NCBI GenBank assembly: GCA_031181585.1
Contig: JAPSKP010000002.1
Coordinates: forward strand, 92,133-156,132
DNA from: Lysinibacillus sp.
GTDB lineage: Bacteria > Bacillota > Bacilli > Bacillales_A > Planococcaceae
Reading direction: 5' to 3'
Length of the DNA: 64,000 nucleotides
Shown here: positions 40,407-51,044 of the stretch, in pieces
Layout of the letters: the number at the start of each line of letters is the position of its first letter
Numbering within the stretch: the first letter of the stretch is position 1
Notes under the pieces: model-generated
The model's input: the letters and a program-made list of their open reading frames with translations, nothing else
What the model was told of the DNA's origin: nothing
Database searches by the model: none
Made by a program: the position numbers and the translations under genes

Positions 40407-41499
40407 GTTGTTTCTCCTTTGCTGCTTCATTTTCCATCATTTCAATGAATTCATCGAATAAGTGGTTTGAATCTTCCGGACCCGGGGATGCTTCTGGATG
40501 ATATTGCACTGTAAAAATCGGATATTTCTTATGGCGAACACCTTCACAAGTACCGTCATTCAACGCAACGTGTGTCAGTTCTAGATCCGTATTTTTTAAT
40601 GACTCAATATCAATGGCATAGCCATGGTTTTGAGAAGTTAAATCCGTACGTCCTGTACGTAAATCCTTTACTGGGTGATTTCCCCCGCGATGTCCAAATG
40701 GCAGCTTGAAGGAAGAAGCACCGCATGCCAGGCTGAACAGCTGATGGCCTAGACATATACCGAACATTGGCACTTTTCCGATTAAATTTTTGATCGTTTC
40801 AATTCCTTCTGTCACATCCTCTGGGTTACCAGGACCGTTCGACAGCATAATACCATCTGGATGCCAAGCAAGAATTTGCTCTGCCGGTGTATTGTAAGGA
40901 ACAACAAGTACATCACAATCACGCTTGTTTAATTCCCGTAAAATACCATGCTTCATACCAAAGTCAAGCAGCACAACACGTTTGCCGCGCCCTGGAGATG
41001 GATAGGCAGCTTTTGGTGATACTTCCTTTACATGATGTGTAATCAATGGTGTTGCCTGCAGCTTTTCTACAATTTCCTCTATATTTACTTCTGCATCTGC
41101 CGCTGTCAGGATGGCACGGACCACACCTTTTGAGCGAATGATACGCGTCAGCTTACGTGTATCAATTCCTTCGATACCAGGGATATTTTGAGATGCCAAG
41201 TAATCATGTAAAGACGTATCTGAACGCCAGTTAGACGGCTGTTCCGCAAGTTCGCGGACAACGAATCCGCGGATGGCCGGTGTAATCGATTCGAAATCAT
41301 CACGATTAATACCGTAGTTACCGATCAATGGATATGTCAGGGTAACAATTTGTCCGTAAAATGAAGGGTCGGATAATGTTTCCTGGTAGCCTGTCATCCC
41401 AGTTGTGAATACGACTTCCCCTTGTGATTCTCTCTCACTGCCAAATGCTGCCCCGTGGAACACTGTACCGTCTTCTAAAATTAAGTAACGTTTTTTCAT
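40399..41499 (-). CDS. carA: Carbamoyl phosphate synthase small subunit
   Basis: Glutaminase subunit that supplies ammonia to CarB. The catalytic cysteine is in [15 protein letters not shown], and the His/Glu pair is in [14 protein letters not shown]. Length 366. The start overlaps the pyrC stop by one base. Confidence 0.97.
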   Translation of the reverse strand: MKKRYLILEDGTVFHGAAFGSERESQGEVVFTTGMTGYQETLSDPSFYGQIVTLTYPLIGNYGINRDDFESITPAIRGFVVRELAEQPSNWRSDTSLHDYLASQNIPGIEGIDTRKLTRIIRSKGVVRAILTAADAEVNIEEIVEKLQATPLITHHVKEVSPKAAYPSPGRGKRVVLLDFGMKHGILRELNKRDCDVLVVPYNTPAEQILAWHPDGIMLSNGPGNPEDVTEGIETIKNLIGKVPMFGICLGHQLFSLACGASSFKLPFGHRGGNHPVKDLRTGRTDLTSQNHGYAIDIESLKNTDLELTHVALNDGTCEGVRHKKYPIFTVQYHPEASPGPEDSNHLFDEFIEMMENEAAKEKQHA

Positions 41500-42785
41500 T
41501 ATTCTGCCTCCTGATATACGATATTGCCTTCAAAAATTGTCATGATCGGCCAGCCTTGTGCGGCCCAACCATTGAATGGCGTGTTTCGTCCTTTTGAGAT
41601 GAATCCTTCTGCATCCACTGTCATTTCTTTTTCTAAATCAATAATAGTGAAGTCAGCAGCAGCTCCTACTTCAATTTTTCCGTATGGTAAATCAAAGATT
41701 TCAGCCGGTTTTGCCGCCATCCAGTCGACTAACTGTTTCAATGTCCATTTACCTGTTTTCACAAAGTTTGTATATAGCAATGGGAATGCTGTTTCAAAGC
41801 CTACGATGCCAAATGGTGCCCCTACCATACCACAGCATTTTTCTTCCACAGTGTGCGGTGCGTGGTCCGTTGCGATACAGTCGATCGTTCCGTCAAGAAG
41901 CGCTACATGCAAGGAATCTTGGTCATCCTTTGCACGAAGCGGCGGATTCATCTTCCAGTTCGCATCATCCGAAGGGATATCCATTTCTTCTAGCAGAAGA
42001 TGGTGCGGACAAACCTCCGCAGTTACTTTGATACCAGCTGCCTTTGCATCACGTACAGCCCGTACAGATTCCTTCGTCGACACGTGGCAGACATGGTAGC
42101 GGGCACCTGCTGCTTCAGCAAGCAGGACATCACGGGCAATTTGAACTGATTCACAGATCGATGGAATTCCAGGCAGCCCAAGCTCTTTATTTCGTTTCCC
42201 CTCATGCATAACCCCATCATAGATCAAGGAGTTATCTTCACAATGCGCTACGACAATCGTATTTAAACGGGCCGCTTCCTTCATTTGTTCATACATTGTA
42301 GAAGCGAGCTGAATCCCAATTCCATCATCTGAAAATGCAACTGCTCCTTGCTCTTTCAGTTGTTCCATATTCGTGCGTACCTCACCTGAAATATCCTTTG
42401 TCAGGGAACCGTATGGCAGTACACGGATTACTGCACTATCTTTGATTAATCCATTAATCAACCGCATATTCTCCACCGAATCTGGAACAGGCTTTGTATT
42501 CGGCATTGCGCAGATTGTCGTAAACCCGCCGCGAGCTGCTGCTGCAGAGCCTGTCGCAATCGTTTCTTTATGTTCAAAGCCAGGCTCACGCAAATGTGTA
42601 TGTACATCGACAAAGCCTGGTGAAAGAAAATTCCCGCCGCCATCGATCACTTGGATTATCCCTTGCTCCTGTGGCATTTCTTCCCCGATTGCCGTAATCA
42701 TTCCATCTTCCACTGTTATAGATGAAAGCTCTAAATCGCCGAATTCATTTAACCGTTGCACATTGTGTATATAAGTGATTGTCAT
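41499..42785 (-). CDS. pyrC: Dihydroorotase
   Basis: Zinc amidohydrolase that cyclises carbamoyl aspartate. The metal motif [15 protein letters not shown], the HCEDN and CHVSTKES histidines and the catalytic [13 protein letters not shown] are intact. Length 428, the Gram-positive type I form. It is 1 bp from pyrB. Confidence 0.97.
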   Translation of the reverse strand: MTITYIHNVQRLNEFGDLELSSITVEDGMITAIGEEMPQEQGIIQVIDGGGNFLSPGFVDVHTHLREPGFEHKETIATGSAAAARGGFTTICAMPNTKPVPDSVENMRLINGLIKDSAVIRVLPYGSLTKDISGEVRTNMEQLKEQGAVAFSDDGIGIQLASTMYEQMKEAARLNTIVVAHCEDNSLIYDGVMHEGKRNKELGLPGIPSICESVQIARDVLLAEAAGARYHVCHVSTKESVRAVRDAKAAGIKVTAEVCPHHLLLEEMDIPSDDANWKMNPPLRAKDDQDSLHVALLDGTIDCIATDHAPHTVEEKCCGMVGAPFGIVGFETAFPLLYTNFVKTGKWTLKQLVDWMAAKPAEIFDLPYGKIEVGAAADFTIIDLEKEMTVDAEGFISKGRNTPFNGWAAQGWPIMTIFEGNIVYQEAE

Positions 42786-42786
42786 A

Positions 42787-43665
42787 TTATTTCCGTCCCT
42801 TCAAAATCGTTTCAAGAATTGCCATTCGTGCATAAACACCATTGCGCACTTGCTGGAAAATGCGGGAGCGTTCACACTCTACCAATTCATCCGCAATTTC
42901 TACATCCCGGTTCACTGGTGCCGGATGCATGATAATTGCCCCCGTCTTCATACGTTTTTCACGTTCTGCTGTTAAACCGAATTCATCATGGTAACCGTCT
43001 TTCGAGAAATTCTTGCTTACCGCATGCCGTTCGTGCTGGATACGGAGTAACATGATTACATCGCTATCTTCTAGTACATCCTCCCATGAGTGAGCCGCTT
43101 CAAAATCACCTGCCCATTCTTCTGGACATAGGAATCGGACATTTGCCCCTAATCGGGTAAGCGCTGAAGCATTTGATTTTGCGACCCGGCTGTGCGTAAT
43201 ATCGCCAACGATGGTAATGTTCAGATTTTTGAATGTTCCGAACTCTTTACGTATCGTGAATAGATCAAGCAGACTTTGCGATGGATGCTGGCCTGCCCCG
43301 TCCCCAGCATTAATGACTGCACAATCAATGCCTTCAAGTAATTCATTGTAATACTCGTCTTCCTTGGCGCGAATGACTACCGCATCCATTCCAATCATTT
43401 CAAGCGTTTTTACGGTGTCGTACATCGTTTCTCCTTTTAATGCACTAGAAAAGCCGGCATCAAATGGGATCACTGTACAGCCAACACGCCGTTCCGCCAT
43501 TTCAAAACTTGTCTTCGTACGTGTACTTGGCTCAAAGAAAAGATTGGCTACGTTATAAGAGCGGACAACTTGCGGCTGTTCACCATTTTCAAATGCCTGT
43601 GCCCTGTCAAGAATGTGTAATATTTCTTCATTCGTTAAGTGTTCCATTGACAATAAATTCTTCAT
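42787..43665 (-). CDS. pyrB: Aspartate carbamoyltransferase catalytic subunit
   Basis: First committed step: carbamoyl phosphate plus aspartate. The carbamoyl phosphate motif [15 protein letters not shown] and [11 protein letters not shown], plus LRIQHERHA, are present. Length 292, somewhat shorter than the roughly 304 of B. subtilis. No pyrI regulatory gene exists nearby, as expected for Bacillales. It is preceded by a PyrR attenuator. Confidence 0.97.
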   Translation of the reverse strand: MKNLLSMEHLTNEEILHILDRAQAFENGEQPQVVRSYNVANLFFEPSTRTKTSFEMAERRVGCTVIPFDAGFSSALKGETMYDTVKTLEMIGMDAVVIRAKEDEYYNELLEGIDCAVINAGDGAGQHPSQSLLDLFTIRKEFGTFKNLNITIVGDITHSRVAKSNASALTRLGANVRFLCPEEWAGDFEAAHSWEDVLEDSDVIMLLRIQHERHAVSKNFSKDGYHDEFGLTAEREKRMKTGAIIMHPAPVNRDVEIADELVECERSRIFQQVRNGVYARMAILETILKGRK

Positions 43666-43722
43666 GCAAACGCGCCTCCGATTCGAACGAATACTTTCTT
43701 ATTTTCTATTAGCAAAAGAAAA

Positions 43723-43827
43723 GCCTCACTATTGAAGATAGTGAGGCAATTTAGGGTGTGACAAGCTACAGCATCATATAAGAATTATGTGCCAATCCCT
43801 TGTCTTTCCCCTTGCTGCCTCTCTGGA
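43723..43827 (-). promoter_or_regulatory. PyrR attenuator between pyrP and pyrB
   Basis: Minus-strand order: the PyrR-binding loop TCCAGAGAGGC (43817-43827), about 70 nt able to form the antiterminator, then the terminator GCCTCACTAT (43738-43747) with ATAGTGAGGC (43723-43732) and a TTTTCTTTT tail. UMP- or UTP-bound PyrR would stabilise the binding hairpin and allow termination, lowering expression of pyrB and later genes. Confidence 0.9.
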
Positions 43828-43850
43828 CAATCTTTAAAAGGTACTTCTAT

Positions 43851-45185
43851 TTAATTATCATAGTCTTCTACATTTTTCTCGCGTCCTGGTAGAAGCAAGT
43901 TTAGAATCACACCGATGATAGCTGCAAGCGCCATTCCCTCGATCGCGAACGATTCATTGAAACGGACTGCCGCACCGCCGATTCCTACAACCAAGATAAC
44001 TGATGCAATTACCATGTTACGATTGTTTCCGAAGTCTACCTTACTCTCTACTAGCATACGCAAACCACTAGAAGCGATAATCCCAAACAACAGGATGGAG
44101 ATTCCGCCAAGTACTGCCGTTGGAATCGTGGAGATCAATGCCATTACTTTCCCGAAGAAGGAAACAATGATAGCAATGATTGCTGCCCCTAGAATAACGT
44201 ACACTGAGTACACACGCGTAATGGCCAGTACCCCGATATTTTCACCATATGTTGTCTTCGGCGGGCCGCCGATCAGCGCACTTGCAAATGTGCCAAGACC
44301 GTCCCCCAGCAGGGAGCGATGCAAGCCGGGATCTTTTACATAATTGCGGTTTACTACTTTTCCTAGTACAAGCTGGTGGCCGATATGCTCTGAAATTGTC
44401 ACAATAACAATCGGTACCATTGCCAGCAGGATTTTTGCTGTAATATTGAATTCATAGTCCACACCCGGGATTAAAAATTCCGGTAAGGCAAACATTGCTG
44501 CTTCCTTTACTGGTGTAAAATCTACTATCCCAATTACTAGTGAATAAAGGTACCCGACAATGAGGCCTAGCAAAATCGGCATGGCGCTTAAAATATTTTT
44601 AAAATACACCGTGAAAATGATCGCTGCAAACAGTGTAACGAGTGCAGCCGAGAAGTGCAGACCGCTGTATTGCGAAACATTTTCCATTACACCTGTCGCT
44701 TCGTCTAATACCTCTACATTGATATTCATTGCCATATTTACCGCTGTTCCCGACAATCCAAGACCGATTACAATGATTACCGGTGCTACAACAATCGGCG
44801 GCAATAAGCGCATCAGCCATTTATAACCCGTCTTCCAAATTAATAAGGAAACAATCCCGTAGACTAGCCCTACCGCCATGGCGCCGATCATCGCATTGCC
44901 CGGGTTGATGCTCATACCCGTTTTCTCATTCAGACCCGCTGCTATAATAATCGGTGAAATAAAGGCGAAGGATGAGCCTAGATAAGCCGGTACTTTAAAC
45001 TGCGTGACAATCAAAAAAATGAGTGTCGCAATACCGCTCGTCAACAGTGCAATTGCAGGGCTTAATCCAACTAGCTGTGGTACTAATATTGTTGAACCGA
45101 ACATTGCAAACATGTGCTGAAAGCTTAGTGTAAGCAGTTGACCGCCCGATGGTTTTTCATTGATATCCAATACTGGTTTTGACAT
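43851..45185 (-). CDS. pyrP: Uracil permease
   Basis: Proton-linked uracil uptake protein of the NCS2 (UraA) family, with about 14 hydrophobic segments across 444 residues. Family motifs include the FQHMFAMFGSTILVPQLVGL start, VIVTISEHIGHQLVLGKV and GGPPKTTYGENIGVLAITRVYS. It is the second gene of the pyr operon, 20 bp after pyrR; no attenuator fits in that gap. Confidence 0.95.
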   Translation of the reverse strand: MSKPVLDINEKPSGGQLLTLSFQHMFAMFGSTILVPQLVGLSPAIALLTSGIATLIFLIVTQFKVPAYLGSSFAFISPIIIAAGLNEKTGMSINPGNAMIGAMAVGLVYGIVSLLIWKTGYKWLMRLLPPIVVAPVIIVIGLGLSGTAVNMAMNINVEVLDEATGVMENVSQYSGLHFSAALVTLFAAIIFTVYFKNILSAMPILLGLIVGYLYSLVIGIVDFTPVKEAAMFALPEFLIPGVDYEFNITAKILLAMVPIVIVTISEHIGHQLVLGKVVNRNYVKDPGLHRSLLGDGLGTFASALIGGPPKTTYGENIGVLAITRVYSVYVILGAAIIAIIVSFFGKVMALISTIPTAVLGGISILLFGIIASSGLRMLVESKVDFGNNRNMVIASVILVVGIGGAAVRFNESFAIEGMALAAIIGVILNLLLPGREKNVEDYDN

Positions 45186-45205
45186 CCTTAGTTCCCCGCT
45201 TTTAC

Positions 45206-45766
<561 letters not shown>

Positions 45767-45811
45767 CTATGTATTTTATCCGGCCGGTAGTTTGTGCTAT
45801 CCCAAATAAAA

Positions 45812-45928
45812 AATCCCCTAGAGTGTCTCTAGAGGATTGGAAAGTTAGCATGTGGAAATAGTGCGTACGTAAAGATTTGCAGCACAAATCATTCGTCGCT
45901 TCACAAGTACCTTCTCAGCCTCTCTGGA
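45812..45928 (-). promoter_or_regulatory. PyrR attenuator in the operon leader
   Basis: The PyrR-binding sequence TCCAGAGAGGCT (45917-45928) precedes a terminator with arms 45812-45823 and 45827-45838 (core CTCTAG/CTAGAG) and a T-rich tail TTTTTTATTT. The layout is the same as in the pyrP-pyrB spacer. Confidence 0.9.
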
Positions 45929-46004
45929 CTGCTATTAAAGGTGAATATTCAATTTCACTCGTCAACAGATTCGCTCTCGTCGAATCTTTTGTTTAACTGT
46001 TGCT

Positions 46005-46033
46005 AGTATAGACCCGCCGAAATCGGAAGTCAA
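46005..46033 (-). promoter_or_regulatory. pyr operon promoter
   Basis: Minus strand TTGACT (46028-46033), 17 bp, TATACT (46005-46010): each differs from the sigma-A consensus by one base. It would give a leader of about 250 nt before pyrR, long enough for the attenuator. Confidence 0.8.
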
Positions 46034-46120
46034 GGACATTTTAAGAGGTCGGACAACTAAACATAAATGTGTTTAAATTAAGAATTATCAGTTTCTTATG
46101 GCCTTTTACTTCCAAAACAA

Positions 46121-46152
46121 CAAAAAGCATAGGAAAAATAAGTTCCCATGCT
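46121..46152 (-). terminator. Terminator after rluD
   Basis: Arms AGCATAGGAA (46126-46135) and TTCCCATGCT (46143-46152) with one G-T pair; the minus-strand transcript continues TTTTTG. It separates lspA-rluD from the pyr promoter. Confidence 0.8.
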
Positions 46153-46177
46153 TTTTTCATCGCAAAATAACTAGTTC

Positions 46178-47077
46178 TTATTTTAGCGATTGAAGCAGTT
46201 GTTCAAAATCTTCAGGAAGCGGGACGGAAAATTCAAGATACTTACCTGTGACAGGGTGCTCAAAGCCTAAAACTCCTGCATGTAACACTTGTCCGCCAAA
46301 ATCGATTGTCTTCTTTGGCCCGTATTTAGGGTCCCCTACAAGCGGGAATCCAATATAATTCATATGAACACGAATCTGATGTGTACGGCCAGTCTCAAGT
46401 CGGCATTCCACAAGCGTATAATCTCCAAAACGTTCAATTACCTGGAAGTGAGTTACGGCATGCTTCCCTCCATCAACTACTGCCTGTTTCTGACGATCTT
46501 TCGGGTCGCGTGCGATTGGTGCATCGATTGTTCCCTTATCATGAGCTATATGGCCATGGACTAACGCTGTATACTTACGTGTCACTGTTTTATTAACAAG
46601 CTGGTTGACTAAACTTTCATGTGCCACATCGTTTTTAGCAACCATTAAAAGCCCCGTTGTATCTTTGTCGATACGGTGGACGATACCCGGACGCAAAACA
46701 CCATTAATCCCAGATAAGTCCTTACAATGATACATCAGTCCATTGACAAGCGTACCTGTCATGTGACCCGGCGCCGGATGCACAACCATCCCGCGCGGCT
46801 TGTTGACGACAAGCACGTCGGCGTCTTCATAAACGATCTCCAGTTGCAGGTCTTCTGCTACAACTTCAAGCGGCTCAGCTTCCGGTACATCGATTTCTAC
46901 GATATCCCCTGCCTTCACCTTATACTTTGCTTTTATTACAGCTCCGTTTACCTTTACAAGGCCATCTGTAATCCAGTTACTAATTTGTGTACGTGACCAT
47001 TCAGATTGCTGGCTTGATAACGCCTTATCAATGCGTTCTCCAGCATGTTGTTCCTCAATAGTATATGTTTCGATCAT
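46178..47077 (-). CDS. rluD: RluD-family 23S rRNA pseudouridine synthase
   Basis: Modifies uridines of 23S rRNA; homologue of B. subtilis YlyB. An N-terminal S4 domain (residues 14-75, ERIDKALSSQQSEWSRTQISNWI) precedes the catalytic domain with VHRIDKDTTGLLMVAKN, where the Asp is catalytic, and RTHQIRVHMNYIG. Length 299. The start overlaps lspA by 4 bases. Exact target positions cannot be read from sequence. Confidence 0.92.
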   Translation of the reverse strand: MIETYTIEEQHAGERIDKALSSQQSEWSRTQISNWITDGLVKVNGAVIKAKYKVKAGDIVEIDVPEAEPLEVVAEDLQLEIVYEDADVLVVNKPRGMVVHPAPGHMTGTLVNGLMYHCKDLSGINGVLRPGIVHRIDKDTTGLLMVAKNDVAHESLVNQLVNKTVTRKYTALVHGHIAHDKGTIDAPIARDPKDRQKQAVVDGGKHAVTHFQVIERFGDYTLVECRLETGRTHQIRVHMNYIGFPLVGDPKYGPKKTIDFGGQVLHAGVLGFEHPVTGKYLEFSVPLPEDFEQLLQSLK

Positions 47078-47553
47078 TTTTTCACCTTTTTCTTTTCTGC
47101 TCGGTCATCTAATATAATGGCAATTAACAGCATGACTACGGCAATCGTCAATGCCGCATCTGCAATATTGAATATCGGGAAATGGTAATCGATCACTGGA
47201 ATGAGTACATCCACGAAATCAACTACTTCTCCTAAAAATAGACGGTCAATAAAGTTTCCGACCGCACCGCCCAGTAAAATCATTAAACTTACCTGGAAAA
47301 ATGGCTTCCCTTTTGCCTCAGTATGATAGAAGTAAATAATCGCTGCGATTACACCGACTGTCACAATTGTAAAGAGCCACATTTGTCCTTCCAGCATCCC
47401 CCACGCTGCTCCGCGGTTCCGGTGGGATAAAAGTCCAAGCCAAGGATCCCAAATAGCAATACGTTCACCAAGCTCCATATTTTTAACAATCATCCACTTT
47501 GTTATCTGGTCCAGAAAAATAACAAGCGCGGCTAAACTATAGTACTTATACAC
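47074..47553 (-). CDS. lspA: Lipoprotein signal peptidase
   Basis: Aspartyl membrane protease that cleaves prolipoprotein signal peptides. Four transmembrane segments are visible in 159 residues. The family motifs are LDQITKWMIV, NRGAAWGML, GNFIDRLFLGEVVDFVD and FPIFNIADAALT, carrying the two catalytic aspartates. It is followed by rluD as in B. subtilis, but the upstream neighbour is the accessory block, not ylyA-ileS. Confidence 0.97.
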   Translation of the reverse strand: MYKYYSLAALVIFLDQITKWMIVKNMELGERIAIWDPWLGLLSHRNRGAAWGMLEGQMWLFTIVTVGVIAAIIYFYHTEAKGKPFFQVSLMILLGGAVGNFIDRLFLGEVVDFVDVLIPVIDYHFPIFNIADAALTIAVVMLLIAIILDDRAEKKKVKK

Positions 47554-47610
47554 ATTAGACGCCCCCTACACGATATCTTATCTATTCTACCATAGGAGGG
47601 ATAGGGAAAA

Positions 47611-47642
47611 CAAAAAAAGCATTGCCGATTTCTCGACAATGC
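47611..47642 (-). terminator. Terminator of the symporter operon
   Basis: Arms GCATTG (47619-47624) and CAATGC (47637-47642), with inner pairs CGA/TCG, are followed on the minus strand by seven T. It lies 14 bp after the symporter stop codon. Confidence 0.8.
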
Positions 47643-47656
47643 ATACATACATCTTC

Positions 47657-49225
47657 CTAGGCTGTTTCGGATTCTTTGGAATGCACCTTCACCATGAATT
47701 CATTTACATCGGCTGGCACTTTCCGGTCAATCAGCGACACAATGATGACCGCCAGGAATCCGACTGGAACCGTCACAATACCAGGAATTTTAAACGTTAG
47801 GAATGCTGGTACTGTACTCGGCAGGAAAATCATCCACATAGAGACGACCAGTCCGACAATCAACCCGGCGATCGCTCCTTTTTCCGTCATTCCCCGCCAC
47901 CAAATGCCAAGGATGAATATCGGCGTAAAGGTACTGGCTGCTACAGTAAAGGCTAATGCAACGAGATGGCCGATTGAAGCATCCTTAACAAGTAATCCGA
48001 GAGCACCGTAGACAACAGCTAAAATCAGAATGGCAACTTTCCCTGCCATTACACGTTGACGCTGTGTTAAATCCTTTTTGATAAACGTCCCATATAAATC
48101 ATGGGCCAGCGCACCTGAGCTTGCAATAAACAGCCCGGATAAGTTTGAGAAAATGGCTGCGAACGCCCCCGCGATGACAAGACCGAGCAGCCATTCACCG
48201 CCAAGCGCTTGGGCTGTAGATGGAATGACCATGTTATTCCCACCGGTCACCATATCAGCCATAACCTGATCACTAGCCTCTCCTCCCAAGAAGATAGCGC
48301 GTCCTACCGTTCCTAAATACACAGCGAATAAAAAGAAGACAGAGGCAATAGCGATTGCCATAATTGCTGATTTACGTGCTGCTTTTGCGCTTGGGTTCGT
48401 ATAGAAGCGCAATAGAATATGCGGCAGTCCGATCGTACCGAGTGCCAACCCAATCGTCATGCTGATCGTATCCCAGAATGTAGGGAAATAGAAGCCTGTC
48501 CCACTCCAGCTTTCACCATCGAACTCTAAATCTTTACCGTCAATTGCATACGGAGAAGTATCAGCAATCGGACCAGTGAATGAATTGATGCCGTCTAACA
48601 CTTTGTCGTAGTGAAGTCCGCTATAGATTGCAACCCCTGCCATAATGATGAAAGCGCCTAAACGGATCCATAATTCTAATGCCTGGTTAATCGTCGTTCC
48701 CTTCATTCCGCCGACACCTACATAAAATACCATTACTGCACATGTAAAAATAATACCGAATTCATAGGATGTCCCAAAGAACATGCTTAAAATTTGTGCA
48801 GCTCCTAAAAGCTGAGGAGCGGCATAAAAGCCGGAAATTGCAAATACGACCAGTACTGCAGCCAGCCGTGCTCGCTTACTGTGGAAACGGTAGCCTAAAA
48901 AGTCAGCTACTGTGTAGGCTCCAAATCTGCGCAGCGGTCCTGCTACGAAAATAGCCAATAATGTTAAACCAATCGAAAAGCAGAAAGCATAGTAGGCACC
49001 ATCATAACCAAGCTGGAACGTTAAGCCGGCAATTCCAAGGAATGTCGCTGCACTTAAATAATCCCCGCCGATTGCCGAACCATTCGTAAACCAACCAAAG
49101 CTGCGTCCCCCTACGAAAAACTCAGAAGCGTTTTCGTTCTTTTTCGTTAAATATGTGATATAGACAATCGTCCCCATTAAAAAGATTGTCATAATCATTT
49201 TAGGTGATAACAGTAGCTCCAGCAT
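47657..49225 (-). CDS. Sodium:solute symporter, acetate permease (ActP) type
   Basis: Solute:sodium symporter of 522 residues with about 13 membrane segments. The FVGGRSFGWFTNGSAIGGDYLSAATFLG start, the GLPHILLRFYTNPSAKAARKS loop and pairing with a DUF485 gene point to the cation/acetate symporter (YwcA/ActP) subgroup. Short-chain carboxylates are therefore the likely substrate; this is by family only. It overlaps the DUF485 gene by one base and lies in a block that B. subtilis lacks at this locus. Confidence 0.85.
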   Translation of the reverse strand: MLELLLSPKMIMTIFLMGTIVYITYLTKKNENASEFFVGGRSFGWFTNGSAIGGDYLSAATFLGIAGLTFQLGYDGAYYAFCFSIGLTLLAIFVAGPLRRFGAYTVADFLGYRFHSKRARLAAVLVVFAISGFYAAPQLLGAAQILSMFFGTSYEFGIIFTCAVMVFYVGVGGMKGTTINQALELWIRLGAFIIMAGVAIYSGLHYDKVLDGINSFTGPIADTSPYAIDGKDLEFDGESWSGTGFYFPTFWDTISMTIGLALGTIGLPHILLRFYTNPSAKAARKSAIMAIAIASVFFLFAVYLGTVGRAIFLGGEASDQVMADMVTGGNNMVIPSTAQALGGEWLLGLVIAGAFAAIFSNLSGLFIASSGALAHDLYGTFIKKDLTQRQRVMAGKVAILILAVVYGALGLLVKDASIGHLVALAFTVAASTFTPIFILGIWWRGMTEKGAIAGLIVGLVVSMWMIFLPSTVPAFLTFKIPGIVTVPVGFLAVIIVSLIDRKVPADVNEFMVKVHSKESETA

Positions 49226-49602
49226 TATTCCACCACCTTATTGTCAGATGGTTGTTTGCTATGCTCATACTTGATGATTTCATCTTCATATTTTACTAGA
49301 CGTCGTTCATAAAGGAATGTATGAATTCCCGCAATCACGACTGCCATTATCATTGCAACAACCGTTGTTACGAACCAGGTGAATGTCATACCACCCCAGA
49401 ACTTAGAAAATGCCAAATCAGGTAAAAACCAGTTCATAATCGGAATAGAAAAGATAAAGACAAAATAAACAATGGTTAGTATGAGCCCAGTTGACAATTC
49501 CCCCTTCATGATTCCCCTAATTTGCGGATCCAGCGGCTTTAGATCTTTTACATCCACCGTGCCTGCCTCTACATAGTCGTAGTCTCTGTAATCTCCCGCC
49601 AT
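49225..49602 (-). CDS. DUF485 membrane protein, symporter partner
   Basis: Protein of 125 residues with two transmembrane helices (about 38-58 and 74-98) and the IRGIMKGELSTGL segment characteristic of DUF485 (YjcH/YwcB) proteins. These genes nearly always precede an ActP-type symporter and are thought to be an accessory subunit; the molecular role is not established. First gene of the two-gene unit. Confidence 0.85.
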   Translation of the reverse strand: MAGDYRDYDYVEAGTVDVKDLKPLDPQIRGIMKGELSTGLILTIVYFVFIFSIPIMNWFLPDLAFSKFWGGMTFTWFVTTVVAMIMAVVIAGIHTFLYERRLVKYEDEIIKYEHSKQPSDNKVVE

Positions 49603-49711
49603 AAAAGCCCCCCTTTATGAAATTACCAATCTTACAATTATTGTATAGGTTTTCATCTTTCATACCCTTACATTTTTTCACTGTACTAATACAACTTTTC
49701 GCTATTTTCTG

Positions 49712-49717
49712 TATAAT
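49712..49717 (+). promoter_or_regulatory. Possible -10 of the AraC-type gene
   Basis: A perfect TATAAT lies 48 bp before the ATG. No clear -35 is seen at 17 bp (ATACAA). The gap 49603-49764 should also contain the divergent symporter promoter; a minus-strand TACAAT occurs within TATACAAT near 49637-49642. Confidence 0.3.
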
Positions 49718-49764
49718 AATTTAATATACTGATTATTTCTGCAATATCATTGGGGGGAATAGAG

Positions 49765-50976
49765 ATGCTACAAATTTATCTGGAAATAAGGGATGGCAAG
49801 GAGAAAGCAGAAATTCATCAATGGCTGGACAATTTTCTAGAGTCCAAATACGAGCTAGTACAGGAGCATTCCTGCGCTCATATTTATATTAAAGAAATCA
49901 ACCGCCTTTTCGACTGGGTAGTCGTAAAGCGATTTAAAAAGTACAATCCCAGTTGTGTAATCGTACCAATTGTTCATGAACGCCTTGCCCACTCCTCACC
50001 AATTGCCATGGAACTGGAACTACCCTATTTACTTATTAAACCCGTACAAAAAAACAAATTTATGCGTGCCGCTAAAAAACTTCAGACAATGTTTGATGAC
50101 CATATGGTGGAACCCGTCAGTTATGCGGAGTTATCGACTGAGCTTGCCCAAACGCGATCACCCTTCTATAAAGCTTTTCTCCGAAGACTCGTACGCGGAG
50201 AAATGACAGATGAAAAAGAATTTTTCGAGGCAAGATCGCATGTCCCAAATGGAAGCCTGCCAAACACGGTCCTATTCCTTCAAGGGTTTTTATTGCATGA
50301 AAAACTGCTGACGGTTGATTTATGCAGCAAAATCATTGAACATACATTAGATGAATTGTTCTCGTCTCTTACCGAGGTTTCTTTTCTGTACTTCAACAGC
50401 TATTTACTTGTACTCATCAAAGTGCCCTCACCCTATGCATCCTTCAAATATTGGACTGCAGGCGTACATGCCCTGACCATAGCAATCGAACAGCTTAAAC
50501 AGCAGCAAATTTATATGTATTTAGGAATTGGCAAAACCTTTGAAAAACCGCTTGATCTTCATACATCCTATTTACAGGCTCGAAAGGCGCGGAAAAAGCC
50601 GCCTGTAGATTGTATTCACATACGTTATTTCGAGGACTTGGCATCACATCCTTCAATTATCAAGGCAATCGATTTAATTGAAAAAACGTGCCATGAACCG
50701 ATTAACATTCAGCATATTGCACGCCATGCTGGATTCAGTCCAACACATTTTGGACGCCTATTCAAAAAAGAAACCGGGCGCAATTTCCCCGAGTATGTTG
50801 CCTATACAAGGCTGATTCAATCGTTGAAAGGGCTGCGGCGGACAAATCATACACTTGAGCAGATTTCGGCTGATTATGGATTTAACACACCGAATTATTA
50901 TAGCGGTACATTTAAGAAATATGTCACTTTGTCTCCGAGTGAATACCGCCATACAAAGGAGATTTTCTTTAAATAG
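49765..50976 (+). CDS. AraC-family regulator with a degenerate receiver domain
   Basis: Likely transcriptional regulator of 403 residues. The last 100 residues form an AraC/XylS double helix-turn-helix (INIQHIARHAGFSPTHFGRLFKKETGRNFPEY, then LEQISADYGFNTPNYYSGTFKKY). Residues 1-110 end in LELPYLLIKPVQKNKFMRAAKKL, like the last strand and helix of a response-regulator receiver (Lys92-Pro93), but no phosphoacceptor Asp is present. The overall plan resembles YesN-type regulators. The ATG at 49765 is favoured by GGGGGGA upstream. It is divergent from the symporter pair and may control it; no kinase gene is adjacent. Confidence 0.8.
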   Translation: MLQIYLEIRDGKEKAEIHQWLDNFLESKYELVQEHSCAHIYIKEINRLFDWVVVKRFKKYNPSCVIVPIVHERLAHSSPIAMELELPYLLIKPVQKNKFMRAAKKLQTMFDDHMVEPVSYAELSTELAQTRSPFYKAFLRRLVRGEMTDEKEFFEARSHVPNGSLPNTVLFLQGFLLHEKLLTVDLCSKIIEHTLDELFSSLTEVSFLYFNSYLLVLIKVPSPYASFKYWTAGVHALTIAIEQLKQQQIYMYLGIGKTFEKPLDLHTSYLQARKARKKPPVDCIHIRYFEDLASHPSIIKAIDLIEKTCHEPINIQHIARHAGFSPTHFGRLFKKETGRNFPEYVAYTRLIQSLKGLRRTNHTLEQISADYGFNTPNYYSGTFKKYVTLSPSEYRHTKEIFFK

Positions 50977-51010
50977 GTGCTTTTGGCGTGCTAATGAAGC
51001 ATAAAAAAAC

Positions 51011-51040
51011 TAGAAGGGCTCATCTCTACCCTTCTAATTT
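51011..51040. terminator. Bidirectional terminator between the regulator and the M14 peptidase
   Basis: Arms TAGAAGGG (51011-51018) and CCCTTCTA (51029-51036) with T runs on both strands (ATTTTTTA and AGTTTTTTTA). It serves two convergent genes. Confidence 0.85.
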
Positions 51041-51044
51041 TTTA

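Noticed and set aside
40404..44826. Long plus-strand ORFs inside pyrC, pyrP and carB (for example 41524-42099)
   Set aside because: They lie wholly within recognised genes on the other strand and encode low-complexity serine/threonine-rich sequence typical of antisense frames.
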